64,000 nt of DNA from UBA1672 sp050633285 (GTDB taxonomy: Bacteria > Pseudomonadota > Alphaproteobacteria > Micavibrionales > Micavibrionaceae). The notes beneath the pieces are model-generated. The model did not search any database. It had not been told where the DNA came from and was given only the letters and a program-made list of their open reading frames with translations. Made by a program: the position numbers and the translations under genes. Below, in pieces: positions 54,207-63,017 of the stretch; within the stretch, counting starts at the first letter, position 1, and every line of letters begins with the position of its first letter. The DNA is taken from positions 62,001-126,000 of the forward strand of contig JBOEGG010000001.1 in the NCBI GenBank assembly GCA_050633285.1, written 5' to 3'.

Positions 54207-55886
54207 TTAACCGGCCTTACTAAGCGGACGATATTTAATACGCTGCGGCGTATCTGCATCTTGCCCCATGCGCCTGCGATAATCTGCCTCATAATCCTGA
54301 TAATTACCTTCAAACCAAGTAACTTGGGAATCTCCTTCAAAAGCCAAAATATGTGTAGCAAGGCGATCCAAGAACCAACGATCGTGCGAAATCACCACTG
54401 CACAGCCCGGAAAACGCTCCAATGCCTCTTCCAAAGCAGCCAAAGTCTCTGTATCCAAGTCATTCGTAGGTTCATCGAGCAGAATAACATTCGCTTCTTC
54501 TTTCAACATCTTCGCCAAATGAACACGATTTCTTTGACCACCGGAAAGATCACCAACTTTCTTTTGTTGATCCCCACCACGGAAGTTAAAAGCAGACACG
54601 TACGCACGGCTCTGCATCTCAACCTTACCAAGCTTAATAATATCCAGACCATCTGAAATCTCTTCCCAGACATTATGATCCGCATTAAGCGCATCACGGC
54701 TTTGATCCACATAACCAAGCTTTACTGTATCTCCAACCTTAAAACTACCCTCATCAGGCTGTTCCGAACCTGTAATCATCTTAAATAATGTGGACTTACC
54801 CGCACCGTTCGGCCCAATAACACCGACAATACCACCCGGCGGCAATTTAAAGGACAAGTCTTCGATCAAAAGACGGTCACCAAAGCCTTTACGCAAATTC
54901 TGCGCCTCAATAACCAGATCACCTAAACGTGGCGGCGCAGGAATAACAATCTGCGCATCTCGCATATCGCTCTTTTGACTTTCTGCCAATAGATCCTCAT
55001 ACGCATTAATACGTGCTTTGGACTTCGCGCGACGTGCAGACGGGCTCTTACCCATCCATTCTTGCTCTCTGGAAAGCGTCTTCTGACGTGTATTTTCCTC
55101 GCGCTCTTCTTGCTTCATACGCTTGGATTTAGCTTCCAAATATGCCGTATAGTTACCCTCATATGGAATACCGCTTCCACGGTCAATCTCCAAAATCCAA
55201 CCTGTGACATTATCAAGGAAATAACGATCGTGCGTTACCATCACAACCGCCCCCTTATATTCCAAAAGGAAGCGCTGAAGCCAAGCAACACTCTCCGCAT
55301 CCAAATGGTTTGTTGGCTCATCAAGCAATAAAAGATCAGGCTTTTCCAACAACAAACGACATAAGGCAACACGACGCGCCTCACCACCCGAAAGGTTAGC
55401 AACCGAAGCATCCGCAGGCGGACAGCGCAATGCTTCCATTGCCATATCAACGGTACGATCCAACTCCCATCCGTCTACTGCATCAATTTTTTCCTGTAAC
55501 TCGCCCATTTCCTCAGATAATTTATCAAAATCCGCGTCCGGCTCACCCATCTCCATACCAATAGCATTAAAACGATCAACCATGGCCTTTGTCTCAGCCA
55601 ACGCCTCCATTACGTTCTCACCAACGGTCTTACTCTCATCAAGCTTCGGCTCCTGCTCCAGATAACCAACGCGCGCACCCTCGGCTGACCATGCCTCACC
55701 CATAAAATCTGTGTCTTGTCCGGCCATAATACGCAAAATCGTTGATTTACCGGCACCGTTCGGCCCTAAAACACCAATTTTTGCACCCGGGAAAAAACTC
55801 AACGTCACATTTTCCAAAACCTTTTTGCCGCTGCCATAGGATTTGGTCAAACTATTCATCACATAAATATATTGATAAGATGCCAT
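54207..55886 (-). CDS. ettA: Energy-dependent translational throttle protein EttA
   Basis: EttA is an ABC-F ATPase that binds the ribosomal E site and gates elongation according to ATP/ADP. The 559-residue protein has two ABC domains: Walker A GPNGAGKSTIL near 39 and GPNGAGKSTLF near 358, signatures NLSGGEARRVAL and LSGGQRNRVHL, and Walker B segments LLLLDEPTNHLD and VILLDEPTNDLD. It has the arm insertion in domain 1 that defines EttA and the P-site linker between the domains. The C-terminal EGNYQDYEADYRRRMGQDA is also typical. Length and order are normal. It is upstream of the DotA genes on the same strand but 231 bases away. Confidence 0.96.
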   Translation of the reverse strand: MASYQYIYVMNSLTKSYGSGKKVLENVTLSFFPGAKIGVLGPNGAGKSTILRIMAGQDTDFMGEAWSAEGARVGYLEQEPKLDESKTVGENVMEALAETKAMVDRFNAIGMEMGEPDADFDKLSEEMGELQEKIDAVDGWELDRTVDMAMEALRCPPADASVANLSGGEARRVALCRLLLEKPDLLLLDEPTNHLDAESVAWLQRFLLEYKGAVVMVTHDRYFLDNVTGWILEIDRGSGIPYEGNYTAYLEAKSKRMKQEEREENTRQKTLSREQEWMGKSPSARRAKSKARINAYEDLLAESQKSDMRDAQIVIPAPPRLGDLVIEAQNLRKGFGDRLLIEDLSFKLPPGGIVGVIGPNGAGKSTLFKMITGSEQPDEGSFKVGDTVKLGYVDQSRDALNADHNVWEEISDGLDIIKLGKVEMQSRAYVSAFNFRGGDQQKKVGDLSGGQRNRVHLAKMLKEEANVILLDEPTNDLDTETLAALEEALERFPGCAVVISHDRWFLDRLATHILAFEGDSQVTWFEGNYQDYEADYRRRMGQDADTPQRIKYRPLSKAG

Positions 55887-55985
55887 AAGTGTCTTTTCCC
55901 TTAAGATTACAGTTTAACAATCCGTCCGTTTTGGCGGATTACGTGCGACATGTCAACACGTTGTCTAAAATAGAAACCAACCATA

Positions 55986-56600
55986 TTACTGCATAGTAAC
56001 AGTAAGACTCTCCCAGAATTTCTGTATCATCGCAATATCCTCAGCAGGTGCATCCTTATCCACCATCGTAATAACCATCAAACCGGAATCACGCGCACCA
56101 TGTGCAAAGACAAAGCGCGTACTCTTATCAGCCTTATACCGTGCAATCGCCTTCTTACCCGTAAAAGACGTGCCATTCACAACCTTTGTAACCGCACTAG
56201 TTTCAATTTGATAACCATACTGCTCTTCTTCTTTTGTAAGCTCCTTCACCATCATATCAACCATATGCGAAGGATCCAGCGTGGTATATTCCTGCACCAG
56301 AACAAGCGAGCCTAGAGGCGTTGCCATCATCGTTTGATAAATACCATCACCAACATCCGTACGCGTTGGTTTAAAAGCACTAGGGTAATCAAAAGAGAAA
56401 TTATCGACTTCAAAAGACAGCACATCCTTCTTATCAACTACGACCTCAATTTCACGTCCATCTTCCAAAACGATCCTATTCACCTGCCCCAGATCAACCT
56501 CATGCACTTTACCATCAATCGTGACTTTATAATTACCTGCAAACGCCTGAGTGCAGAATGTGACAAGCACAAAAGAAAAAGCCAAAAACCCATATTTCAT
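55986..56600 (-). CDS. Exported protein of unknown function
   Basis: The 204-residue protein has a signal peptide (MKYGFLAFSFVLVTFCTQ ending AFAGN) and a soluble periplasmic part. That part begins with a beta hairpin (NYKVTIDGKVHEVDLGQVN) and ends with a PsbP/DUF1795-like pattern (SFDYPSAFKPTR, SLVLVQEYTT, FWESLTVTMQ). The family is not securely recognised. It lies 99 bases upstream of ettA and 87 bases after the DUF3137 gene, same strand. Confidence 0.65.
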   Translation of the reverse strand: MKYGFLAFSFVLVTFCTQAFAGNYKVTIDGKVHEVDLGQVNRIVLEDGREIEVVVDKKDVLSFEVDNFSFDYPSAFKPTRTDVGDGIYQTMMATPLGSLVLVQEYTTLDPSHMVDMMVKELTKEEEQYGYQIETSAVTKVVNGTSFTGKKAIARYKADKSTRFVFAHGARDSGLMVITMVDKDAPAEDIAMIQKFWESLTVTMQ

Positions 56601-56687
56601 ATCATTATCTTTCTAAGGTTTATCAAAATTACAGTCATGAATTTATAGAGCAATCACATAATAAGTCCATGTGATTAGTTTAAAATA

Positions 56688-57710
56688 CTACATGACTGCC
56701 TTTTCTGGATGAACCTGTGTCGGGTCATACAAGTTCAAACGATCAATAAGTCCCAAAATTTCGCCAATTTCCTTTTTCATACTCAAAATAGAGCGCGGGT
56801 CGGTCGCGGGAATCGTAATATCCGCAGGCTCAAAATAATTATACGGGCTTTGGATCAGAATGAGCATCTGACTATCATAAAACGCAGCCGTCATATTCTC
56901 CCCGTCATACTCCTCTTGTAAGCCCCTCAAACGCTCCATCATAACGGGATCAATCAAATAACGCGCCTCAACCTGATCGTTCGTATAAACATCAAAAACC
57001 TTTTCAAACTCAGGATCGACAAGGTTTGCACGCTTTAATTTACTTGATCGTTGCTTAAACCACTCACTCACCTTACCGCGATCTTTATCAAGCATCGTAT
57101 GCCCATAAAATCGCTTGGTATTCATATCAAGCATAATCGCCAAGCCCTTAAACACCGATACATAACGCGTACGGTTTTTGCTTCGGCGGCGTTGTTTAAA
57201 ATCCACTTCCGAAAACTCAATATCAACACCCTTATAAGTACCAACAAAGTAATCTTCCGCCTCATATTTATCATGAGCAGGTAAAATTTTCGAAGCCTCC
57301 ATCGCCAACATAGATATACGCCCGTTCATCTCATAACGAAAATCTCCAAAAAGCTGTGCAAGCTTGGGCAATATTTCACGCTTATACGCCTTGGCATACT
57401 GACGCTTCGGATGTGTCACCCACGCATAAAGCCCACCAAGAACAGCCAAAGTAAGCCCCGCTCCGCGATCATCTCCCGTTTGAATCATCAACAACCAATA
57501 ATCCACGAAACCAAGCAAAGGCGTAAGCAATACACCCACAGGGATAGCAATCCTCTTACGCCACTGATAAACCCGAAATTTCTCTTGCCTAATATCTTCA
57601 AGCTGCTCCAAATGCGCCTGACTTTTTTCTAAGAACTCTTCTTCAGAATCTCGAATTTCTGTAACCTCTGGTATCTTGCGTACTTTATTCTTTAGTAAGG
57701 CTTGAAGCAC
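56688..57710 (-). CDS. DUF3137 membrane protein
   Basis: The protein of about 340 residues (from GTG 57710) has a cytoplasmic N-terminal helix (LEQLEDIRQEKFRVYQWRKR), two membrane segments (IAIPVGVLLTPLLGFVDYWLL and GAGLTLAVLGGLYAWVTH), and a soluble part with ISMLAMEASKILPAHDKYEA, DYFVGTYKGVDIEFSEVDFK and TAAFYDSQMLILIQSPYNYF. This matches DUF3137. The GTG is chosen because GGAGGG lies five bases before it (57715-57720); an in-frame ATG four codons upstream would put the Shine-Dalgarno inside the gene. Function unknown. It is divergent from tag. Confidence 0.75.
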   Translation of the reverse strand: MLQALLKNKVRKIPEVTEIRDSEEEFLEKSQAHLEQLEDIRQEKFRVYQWRKRIAIPVGVLLTPLLGFVDYWLLMIQTGDDRGAGLTLAVLGGLYAWVTHPKRQYAKAYKREILPKLAQLFGDFRYEMNGRISMLAMEASKILPAHDKYEAEDYFVGTYKGVDIEFSEVDFKQRRRSKNRTRYVSVFKGLAIMLDMNTKRFYGHTMLDKDRGKVSEWFKQRSSKLKRANLVDPEFEKVFDVYTNDQVEARYLIDPVMMERLRGLQEEYDGENMTAAFYDSQMLILIQSPYNYFEPADITIPATDPRSILSMKKEIGEILGLIDRLNLYDPTQVHPEKAVM

Positions 57711-57773
57711 ATTTCCCTCCATGCAATCATTGGCGTACAAATAATCATAAGAGAAAATAGTAAAGGATTTCTC

Positions 57774-58367
57774 ATGACAGACAAAGCATCGATTGCACAT
57801 GGCATCAATATCGGATCAGACAGTAAAACAAGATGTTGGTGGTGCGGTGATGATGAACAATATATGCGCTATCATGATGAAGAATGGGGAAAGCCCATGC
57901 ATGATGATACACGGCTTTTTGAAAAAATTTGTCTGGAAGGGTTTCAATCCGGTTTAAGCTGGCTCACAATATTACGGAAACGTGAAAATTTTCGCAAAGC
58001 ATTTCAAGAGTTTAATATAAATAAAGTCGCTAAATTCGACAATGATGATATAGAGAAATTGTTACAAAATGAAGGCATAATTCGCCACCGTGGCAAAATA
58101 GAAGCCACTATAAATAACGCACAACGCGCTATCGAATTGATCGAAGAAACAGGGTCATTAAGCAATTATTTTTGGTCATTCAAACCCGAAAGTCACACCC
58201 TACCCAGCACAAAAGAAGACATTGCTTCCCAAACACCGGAATCAAAAGCACTGTCAAAAGACCTTAAAAAACGTGGTTGGAAATTTGTTGGCCCGACAAC
58301 GGCCTATGCTTTTATGCAATCCATGGGCATGGTAAATGACCATATAAACGGTTGCCATTACCAATAA
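57774..58367 (+). CDS. tag: DNA-3-methyladenine glycosylase I
   Basis: Tag excises 3-methyladenine from alkylated DNA. The 197-residue protein has the zinc Cys in RCWWCGDDEQYMRYHDEEWG, the FEKICLEGFQSGLSW helix with the catalytic-site Glu, FDNDDIEKLLQNEGIIRHRG, and the C-terminal GPTTAYAFMQSMGMVNDHIN with the zinc pair H and C at GCHYQ. The frame is open back to 57702, but the ATG at 57774 has an AAAGGA Shine-Dalgarno and avoids overlap with the divergent gene. It is convergent with the 1473-residue gene. Confidence 0.94.
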   Translation: MTDKASIAHGINIGSDSKTRCWWCGDDEQYMRYHDEEWGKPMHDDTRLFEKICLEGFQSGLSWLTILRKRENFRKAFQEFNINKVAKFDNDDIEKLLQNEGIIRHRGKIEATINNAQRAIELIEETGSLSNYFWSFKPESHTLPSTKEDIASQTPESKALSKDLKKRGWKFVGPTTAYAFMQSMGMVNDHINGCHYQ

Positions 58368-58394
58368 AAAAAGAGGCTCAAAATTGAGCCCCTC
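58366..58394 (-). terminator. Intrinsic terminator of the giant gene
   Basis: GGCTCAA at 58375-58381 pairs with TTGAGCC at 58384-58390. On the minus strand the stem is followed by a run of seven T at 58366-58372. It lies 26 bases after the stop of the 1473-residue gene; on the plus strand there is no T-run for tag. Confidence 0.8.
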
Positions 58395-58419
58395 CTCCTG
58401 AATTCATAATATGAAACGA

Positions 58420-61400
58420 CTATGACACCATACCTGTGCGCATTGTTGAACTACTGCCATACACAGGGTCGTTCATTGCATCACCATGTACAGAGTTGAG
58501 ATCACTATCTAATCCCATATCAGACATATTTTGATAGATGTCTGTTGCACTTGATTGCAAGTTATGCATTCTACATTCTTCTGCCGCACGCATTTCTTCC
58601 GGCGTGTAGCTATTACCCTTACCTGTAAATGTATCTATAGCGCCGGTAACAATATCACCCTTAGATTTAATGAACATACCGATAATTGGTATGTTACGGA
58701 TACCTTGATACTTCTCACTATGCTTAAACGCCTGTGTTGAATTAACATACTCATCACAACCACTTTGATTATTGAATTCCTGGCTACGCGTACCAGTGGC
58801 AGACTTTGGTTCATATCTTTCAGCATTCGCCGCTAACTGATCCGCCCGTCTATCAAGCGCACCTTTAGCAGCATCTGACATACCTCCACCATACTTTGCA
58901 GCATCACGTAAGGTCTTCGCTTGATCTAAACTATTTTCATATGTTGAACGCTTATAAGAACGCTCCATATATGCATCAATATAATGAGAATATAAAGGCC
59001 TGTTGTTCATTGCGCTATCTGCAGGCATCTGATAAACGGCTGAGAAGCTACTCACTGCCCTTGGCCCGCTTGATCCCGGAACAAGAGATTCTGAATGCAA
59101 ATACCCTTTATTTGGCCCCTGACGGTCGTGATCAATTTCATCAAGGAAATCATCAAGACGACGATCAGCGCGCGGATTAAAACTTTTATCAGTAATATCA
59201 GAAACACCGCGCTGACGTTGATCAGACATAGGCACAATGTCATGCTTATCATAATTAACATAGCGATAGTCTGTATCAAGCCCATCACGCATCGCAACAA
59301 TGGCATCAAATTCAGGATGCTCTAATCCAAAATCATCAAGATCCAAAATCATAAAGTTAGAACGACCACCACGTGGCGCAGTAACCTGCGTTTCAAAAAA
59401 CGTATCCAAAACATGCGTCTGATTACGCTGCGCTTCGCGAACCAAACCATTATTATCCGTTATACCAATACCCTTAGCAATAAAATCAGCCCACTCTGGA
59501 TTACGAAACTTCGGCAAATCTTTATAAACCTCAGGGCGTTTTCCATCCTGTGAGGGCTCATCCAATGTAAATGGTGTGTGCTCCAGATTACCATGCTGAG
59601 CCGATGGCTGAGCAGCTTTTGGCGCATCAATAACCAATGCAAAACTTTCCAAACATAAAACCTTATTTATAACCGCCTCTAAGCCCTGTTTTGTCGGATT
59701 AGACCAGTTATAATTATCAAGAAGATCTCTTTGGTCTTCCTGAGAATACAGATTATGTGGTTGGGTATTTAAATAATTATTCAGCTCAATAACCTTAAAT
59801 TGGTCATCCGCCGCATTATCATTCGTACCATTCTTATCAACAATCGCCGCAAACGCCTTGCCATCTTCAACAAAGAACATCGGAATATCACAAGGGTTAT
59901 CCTTATTATAATCCAAATATTTTTGATAAAGCGGATCAACATCTTCTGGAACATTTTCCAACGGTGCAGCTTTCGCGTCCGGTGCCCATTGCGCCAAATC
60001 CAACTCAAATTGATTTCCAAAATGGGATTGCTTAAGAACCGTATGCTCTTGCTTATCACCTGCCAATTTATCACTTGGATCAGTTGAGAAGAAATCATTA
60101 CCAAGCTCTGTCACATTCGCAGAAAATCTTTGAATATCCGCATCAGACAAACCCTGATCACGCATATAATCCGTAACAACTTCTAAATTTGTAAGAGTAA
60201 GCGTACGATCAAGACCATCCAGAACTTCTTGTGTAATATCTACGCCCAAACCTGAAATATGATCTAATTGCGCACGAATAAGCGTCTCTTCAATCATCGC
60301 ATTCGTATTCGGCGTCATCATGTCCGTATACTTGCCATCCACCATCATCATTTCAGGTGCAAGACTTAAACCCAAAGCCGCATTATTATTGCCCAGAACT
60401 TCTTGAATATCATCAACACGCCCATGCGCATAACGTGTCTGCCCTTGTATCCACGACTCTGTATTCGGAGTAAAGACAAGTTCAACACGCTGCTCACCGG
60501 CTTCAATAAGCTCTGCATCAACTGCCGCGCGTGTCGTATCGCGTTCATATGCCTGACCAGAAGCATCCAAAGCTGTCGCTTGCCCCGCCATAGACGCATT
60601 CACGCCAAGAGTTAAGTCAGCATCAGTCACCGAAGAGGGTGGTCCCATTTCCGGACGTTCCTCAACAACATTTTGAACACCTTCAACAGCTTGATCCAAA
60701 TAGATATTTAATTGTTGAAGATCTAAATCTTGACCATCTTGGAATTTCTGTCCAGCCTCGATTAAAGTTTGTGCAAAAGCAGCCTTTGCTGCTTCAGGGC
60801 TTCCCGCCTTTTCAGCATTATCAAGCGCTGCATTCAACGCATCTTTAACAACACCCTCTTCCTGATCCTTAAACAGAATATCCATAGCCTTGTCAAAAGC
60901 CCAGCTTCCCTCAAGGTCTGATGTCATTTCTTCGCGCGTTTTACCCATAACCTGCGTAAATGTCGCGTTAGGGCCTAACTCATTCGCCGCCGCATCGTAA
61001 TATTTCTGAAAACCTTGCTCAACAACTGGGCGCGCACGCTGCGTTGCCGCAGCATCATCATTGTCTCCCCACAAACGACCAACATTGATGCCAAACATTG
61101 ACAATAGACCGCCAATCATCTCACCAAATTCACTATTTGTGAAAAAGTCCTGTAAGAACTCTTTAAAGCCCGGAGCAAATTTATCCAAAGCGCGTGACGC
61201 ACCATCAAGCATCAGATTCATCTTGGTGGTTTCGCGTGCCTTTTCCGCATCAAGCTTCTGATTTTCATTAAGAACATCAAGACCACGGAATAATTTAGAT
61301 AAATTATCAATAGGCTTACGGTCACTTTCATATGCCGCAAGCTCCGCCTGCACATAAGTCGTATACTGCGCTTCGCGTTGTGTTTTCGCCTCATCAGTCG

Positions 61401-62841
61401 CATCCGCACCCAAAGGCTGGAATTGATCAATCGTTTTTTCCGGCTTAAACGGCTGCATCAACGCTCTGGCTTGCTCAACACTATAAGCAGAGTCAATCTC
61501 AAGCTGCGTGCGGATCATTTCAAATTCAGGCTTAACCAAGATCGCTAATTGAAGCTGACGACCAATCGTCGCGTTATACGCACCATCCGGGTTTTGTTCA
61601 CCATTCATCGTCTTCAACAGCATAACTGCTTGCGCAGTCAAAGCTTGTGATTTCTCACCAAACTCACCGCCTATTTCACTCTCACTCAGGGTATCAACAA
61701 TACCTTCTGATAATCCCATCTTATCAAAATTACCAATTTGACTACCAAGCTCAAACAAAGCCTTCTCAACAACAGCTATTGCAGTCTGCACTTCAATGCT
61801 ATCACCTGAAGCAGTCGATTGTGATGCAGCAGCAGTACCAGCACTGGCAGCAGCAGCGCCAACCACGGGCTGCGCCTGACCATTCATAGAAACATTTGTT
61901 CCTACATTCAGATCAGCATCTGCAACCATAACTTCAGGCTGCGCTTGTTGACCAGGTACGGTTATTTGCTTCATCTCCACAACCGCTAAGGCTTGCTTTG
62001 AATGCAAATAATCCAGATCCGCAAACATTTCAGACACCATGCCATGTGCCGCTTCTAAATTCGCAATTTCTTGCGTATTATCAGTAAAAAGACCTGTCGC
62101 CTGCAACTTACCTATTTCAATACCAATACCCGCCTTAATCAACGGTTCCATTTTACCGCCAAGTTCAGGGGAATAAGCATCAGCAGGGAAGTCAGCCGCT
62201 AATCCGGTTTCATTCTTAAAATAATTAATTGCCGCTTGATAAGATGCATAGGACTGCGCATCCATAACACCATCGGCCTTACCCGGTGCAGGAAGGTTTG
62301 CATCAGGAACACTCTCAACAATTTGCTGCAATGCTTGCTCAACACGCATAACACGCGCCTGTACATCCGCCGGAATTTCTTGTGCCGGAACCATCTGTGT
62401 TGTGGCTTGTGCTTGCTGTTGCGCTCCTGCTTGTGGTTGCCCTTGAGCAGAAGAAAGTGCATTTAACATCTTAATGTTTTCTGACGTTCCTTGAATAGCC
62501 TGTTTAATTCCGGCTTCAGTGATCAACGTTGGCTCTACACCTTGCGCAATCATATTCTGCGCAAGCGAACTCACCAAAACATCCTCAGGTGTAATCGGCA
62601 ACAAGGGCACTGGTGGCTGCACAATACTACCATTCGCGAGCCCTGCCGCAAGAGCTTCCTCAGCCGTACCTAACGCAACTTGAAGAGCACTGCGCATTTG
62701 TTCGCCAGCTTCAGGAGTATATTGAAAATTCTCAGGTAAAGGAACACCAAGGCCGATTGCCAACAAAGTAAACTCTTGCTGAATTTCTACAACTTGGTCT
62801 TGTGTTAACTCTAATGTCTGTGTGGAAGTATTATCCGCCAT
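58420..62841 (-). CDS. Giant (1473-residue) repeat protein of unknown function
   Basis: This acidic soluble protein has no signal peptide, no membrane segment and few Cys. The region 1-900 is rich in Ala, Gln, Glu and Asn. An 18-residue motif VADADLNVGTNVSMNGQA (306-323) recurs at 738-755 with 12 identities. At least four helical segments share a Y-[T/S/N] opening: NFQYTPEAGEQM (38-49), DAYSPELGGKM (221-231), DGAYNATIGRQL (419-430) and DGKYTDMMTPNT (835-846). They faintly recall peptidoglycan-binding repeats. Residues 500-730 are Ala/Asp/Glu-rich helices. Residues 900-1473 are more varied, ending TMRTGMVS. I do not recognise a family. A secreted effector or adhesin is possible but unproven; its terminator and leader show it is a monocistronic unit. 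Confidence 0.8.
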   Translation of the reverse strand: MADNTSTQTLELTQDQVVEIQQEFTLLAIGLGVPLPENFQYTPEAGEQMRSALQVALGTAEEALAAGLANGSIVQPPVPLLPITPEDVLVSSLAQNMIAQGVEPTLITEAGIKQAIQGTSENIKMLNALSSAQGQPQAGAQQQAQATTQMVPAQEIPADVQARVMRVEQALQQIVESVPDANLPAPGKADGVMDAQSYASYQAAINYFKNETGLAADFPADAYSPELGGKMEPLIKAGIGIEIGKLQATGLFTDNTQEIANLEAAHGMVSEMFADLDYLHSKQALAVVEMKQITVPGQQAQPEVMVADADLNVGTNVSMNGQAQPVVGAAAASAGTAAASQSTASGDSIEVQTAIAVVEKALFELGSQIGNFDKMGLSEGIVDTLSESEIGGEFGEKSQALTAQAVMLLKTMNGEQNPDGAYNATIGRQLQLAILVKPEFEMIRTQLEIDSAYSVEQARALMQPFKPEKTIDQFQPLGADATDEAKTQREAQYTTYVQAELAAYESDRKPIDNLSKLFRGLDVLNENQKLDAEKARETTKMNLMLDGASRALDKFAPGFKEFLQDFFTNSEFGEMIGGLLSMFGINVGRLWGDNDDAAATQRARPVVEQGFQKYYDAAANELGPNATFTQVMGKTREEMTSDLEGSWAFDKAMDILFKDQEEGVVKDALNAALDNAEKAGSPEAAKAAFAQTLIEAGQKFQDGQDLDLQQLNIYLDQAVEGVQNVVEERPEMGPPSSVTDADLTLGVNASMAGQATALDASGQAYERDTTRAAVDAELIEAGEQRVELVFTPNTESWIQGQTRYAHGRVDDIQEVLGNNNAALGLSLAPEMMMVDGKYTDMMTPNTNAMIEETLIRAQLDHISGLGVDITQEVLDGLDRTLTLTNLEVVTDYMRDQGLSDADIQRFSANVTELGNDFFSTDPSDKLAGDKQEHTVLKQSHFGNQFELDLAQWAPDAKAAPLENVPEDVDPLYQKYLDYNKDNPCDIPMFFVEDGKAFAAIVDKNGTNDNAADDQFKVIELNNYLNTQPHNLYSQEDQRDLLDNYNWSNPTKQGLEAVINKVLCLESFALVIDAPKAAQPSAQHGNLEHTPFTLDEPSQDGKRPEVYKDLPKFRNPEWADFIAKGIGITDNNGLVREAQRNQTHVLDTFFETQVTAPRGGRSNFMILDLDDFGLEHPEFDAIVAMRDGLDTDYRYVNYDKHDIVPMSDQRQRGVSDITDKSFNPRADRRLDDFLDEIDHDRQGPNKGYLHSESLVPGSSGPRAVSSFSAVYQMPADSAMNNRPLYSHYIDAYMERSYKRSTYENSLDQAKTLRDAAKYGGGMSDAAKGALDRRADQLAANAERYEPKSATGTRSQEFNNQSGCDEYVNSTQAFKHSEKYQGIRNIPIIGMFIKSKGDIVTGAIDTFTGKGNSYTPEEMRAAEECRMHNLQSSATDIYQNMSDMGLDSDLNSVHGDAMNDPVYGSSSTMRTGMVS

Positions 62842-62848
62842 TTCACAC

Positions 62849-62900
62849 CCTTTTATTTCGCGGGGGCTTATCCCCTTTTCACCTTGCGGTCTTGCCGCTA
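62849..62900 (-). promoter_or_regulatory. Structured leader of the giant gene
   Basis: Just upstream of the ATG at 62841, the minus-strand leader contains two small hairpins: GCGG/CCGC (62886-62889 with 62895-62898) and GGGG/CCCC (62863-62866 with 62872-62875). An AAAAGGG Shine-Dalgarno follows. The arrangement could regulate translation. I do not match it to a known riboswitch. Confidence 0.35.
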
Positions 62901-63017
62901 CGAACCGTTTGTTTTTAAATGGCTTTTCGCCTTATATGTATCGGTTCTTATACGAAGTTATCAGTATTCTTACATATTACGCAGTTTTTTTCAAATTTAA
63001 TTTTCATATATGCAGTT

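Noticed and set aside
54063..54656. A 197-codon plus-strand reading frame
   Set aside because: Most of it is antisense to ettA, with low-complexity basic composition and no family resemblance.
57702..57773. Upstream extension of tag
   Set aside because: It overlaps the start of the divergent DUF3137 gene and has no conserved residues; ATG 57774 has a ribosome site.
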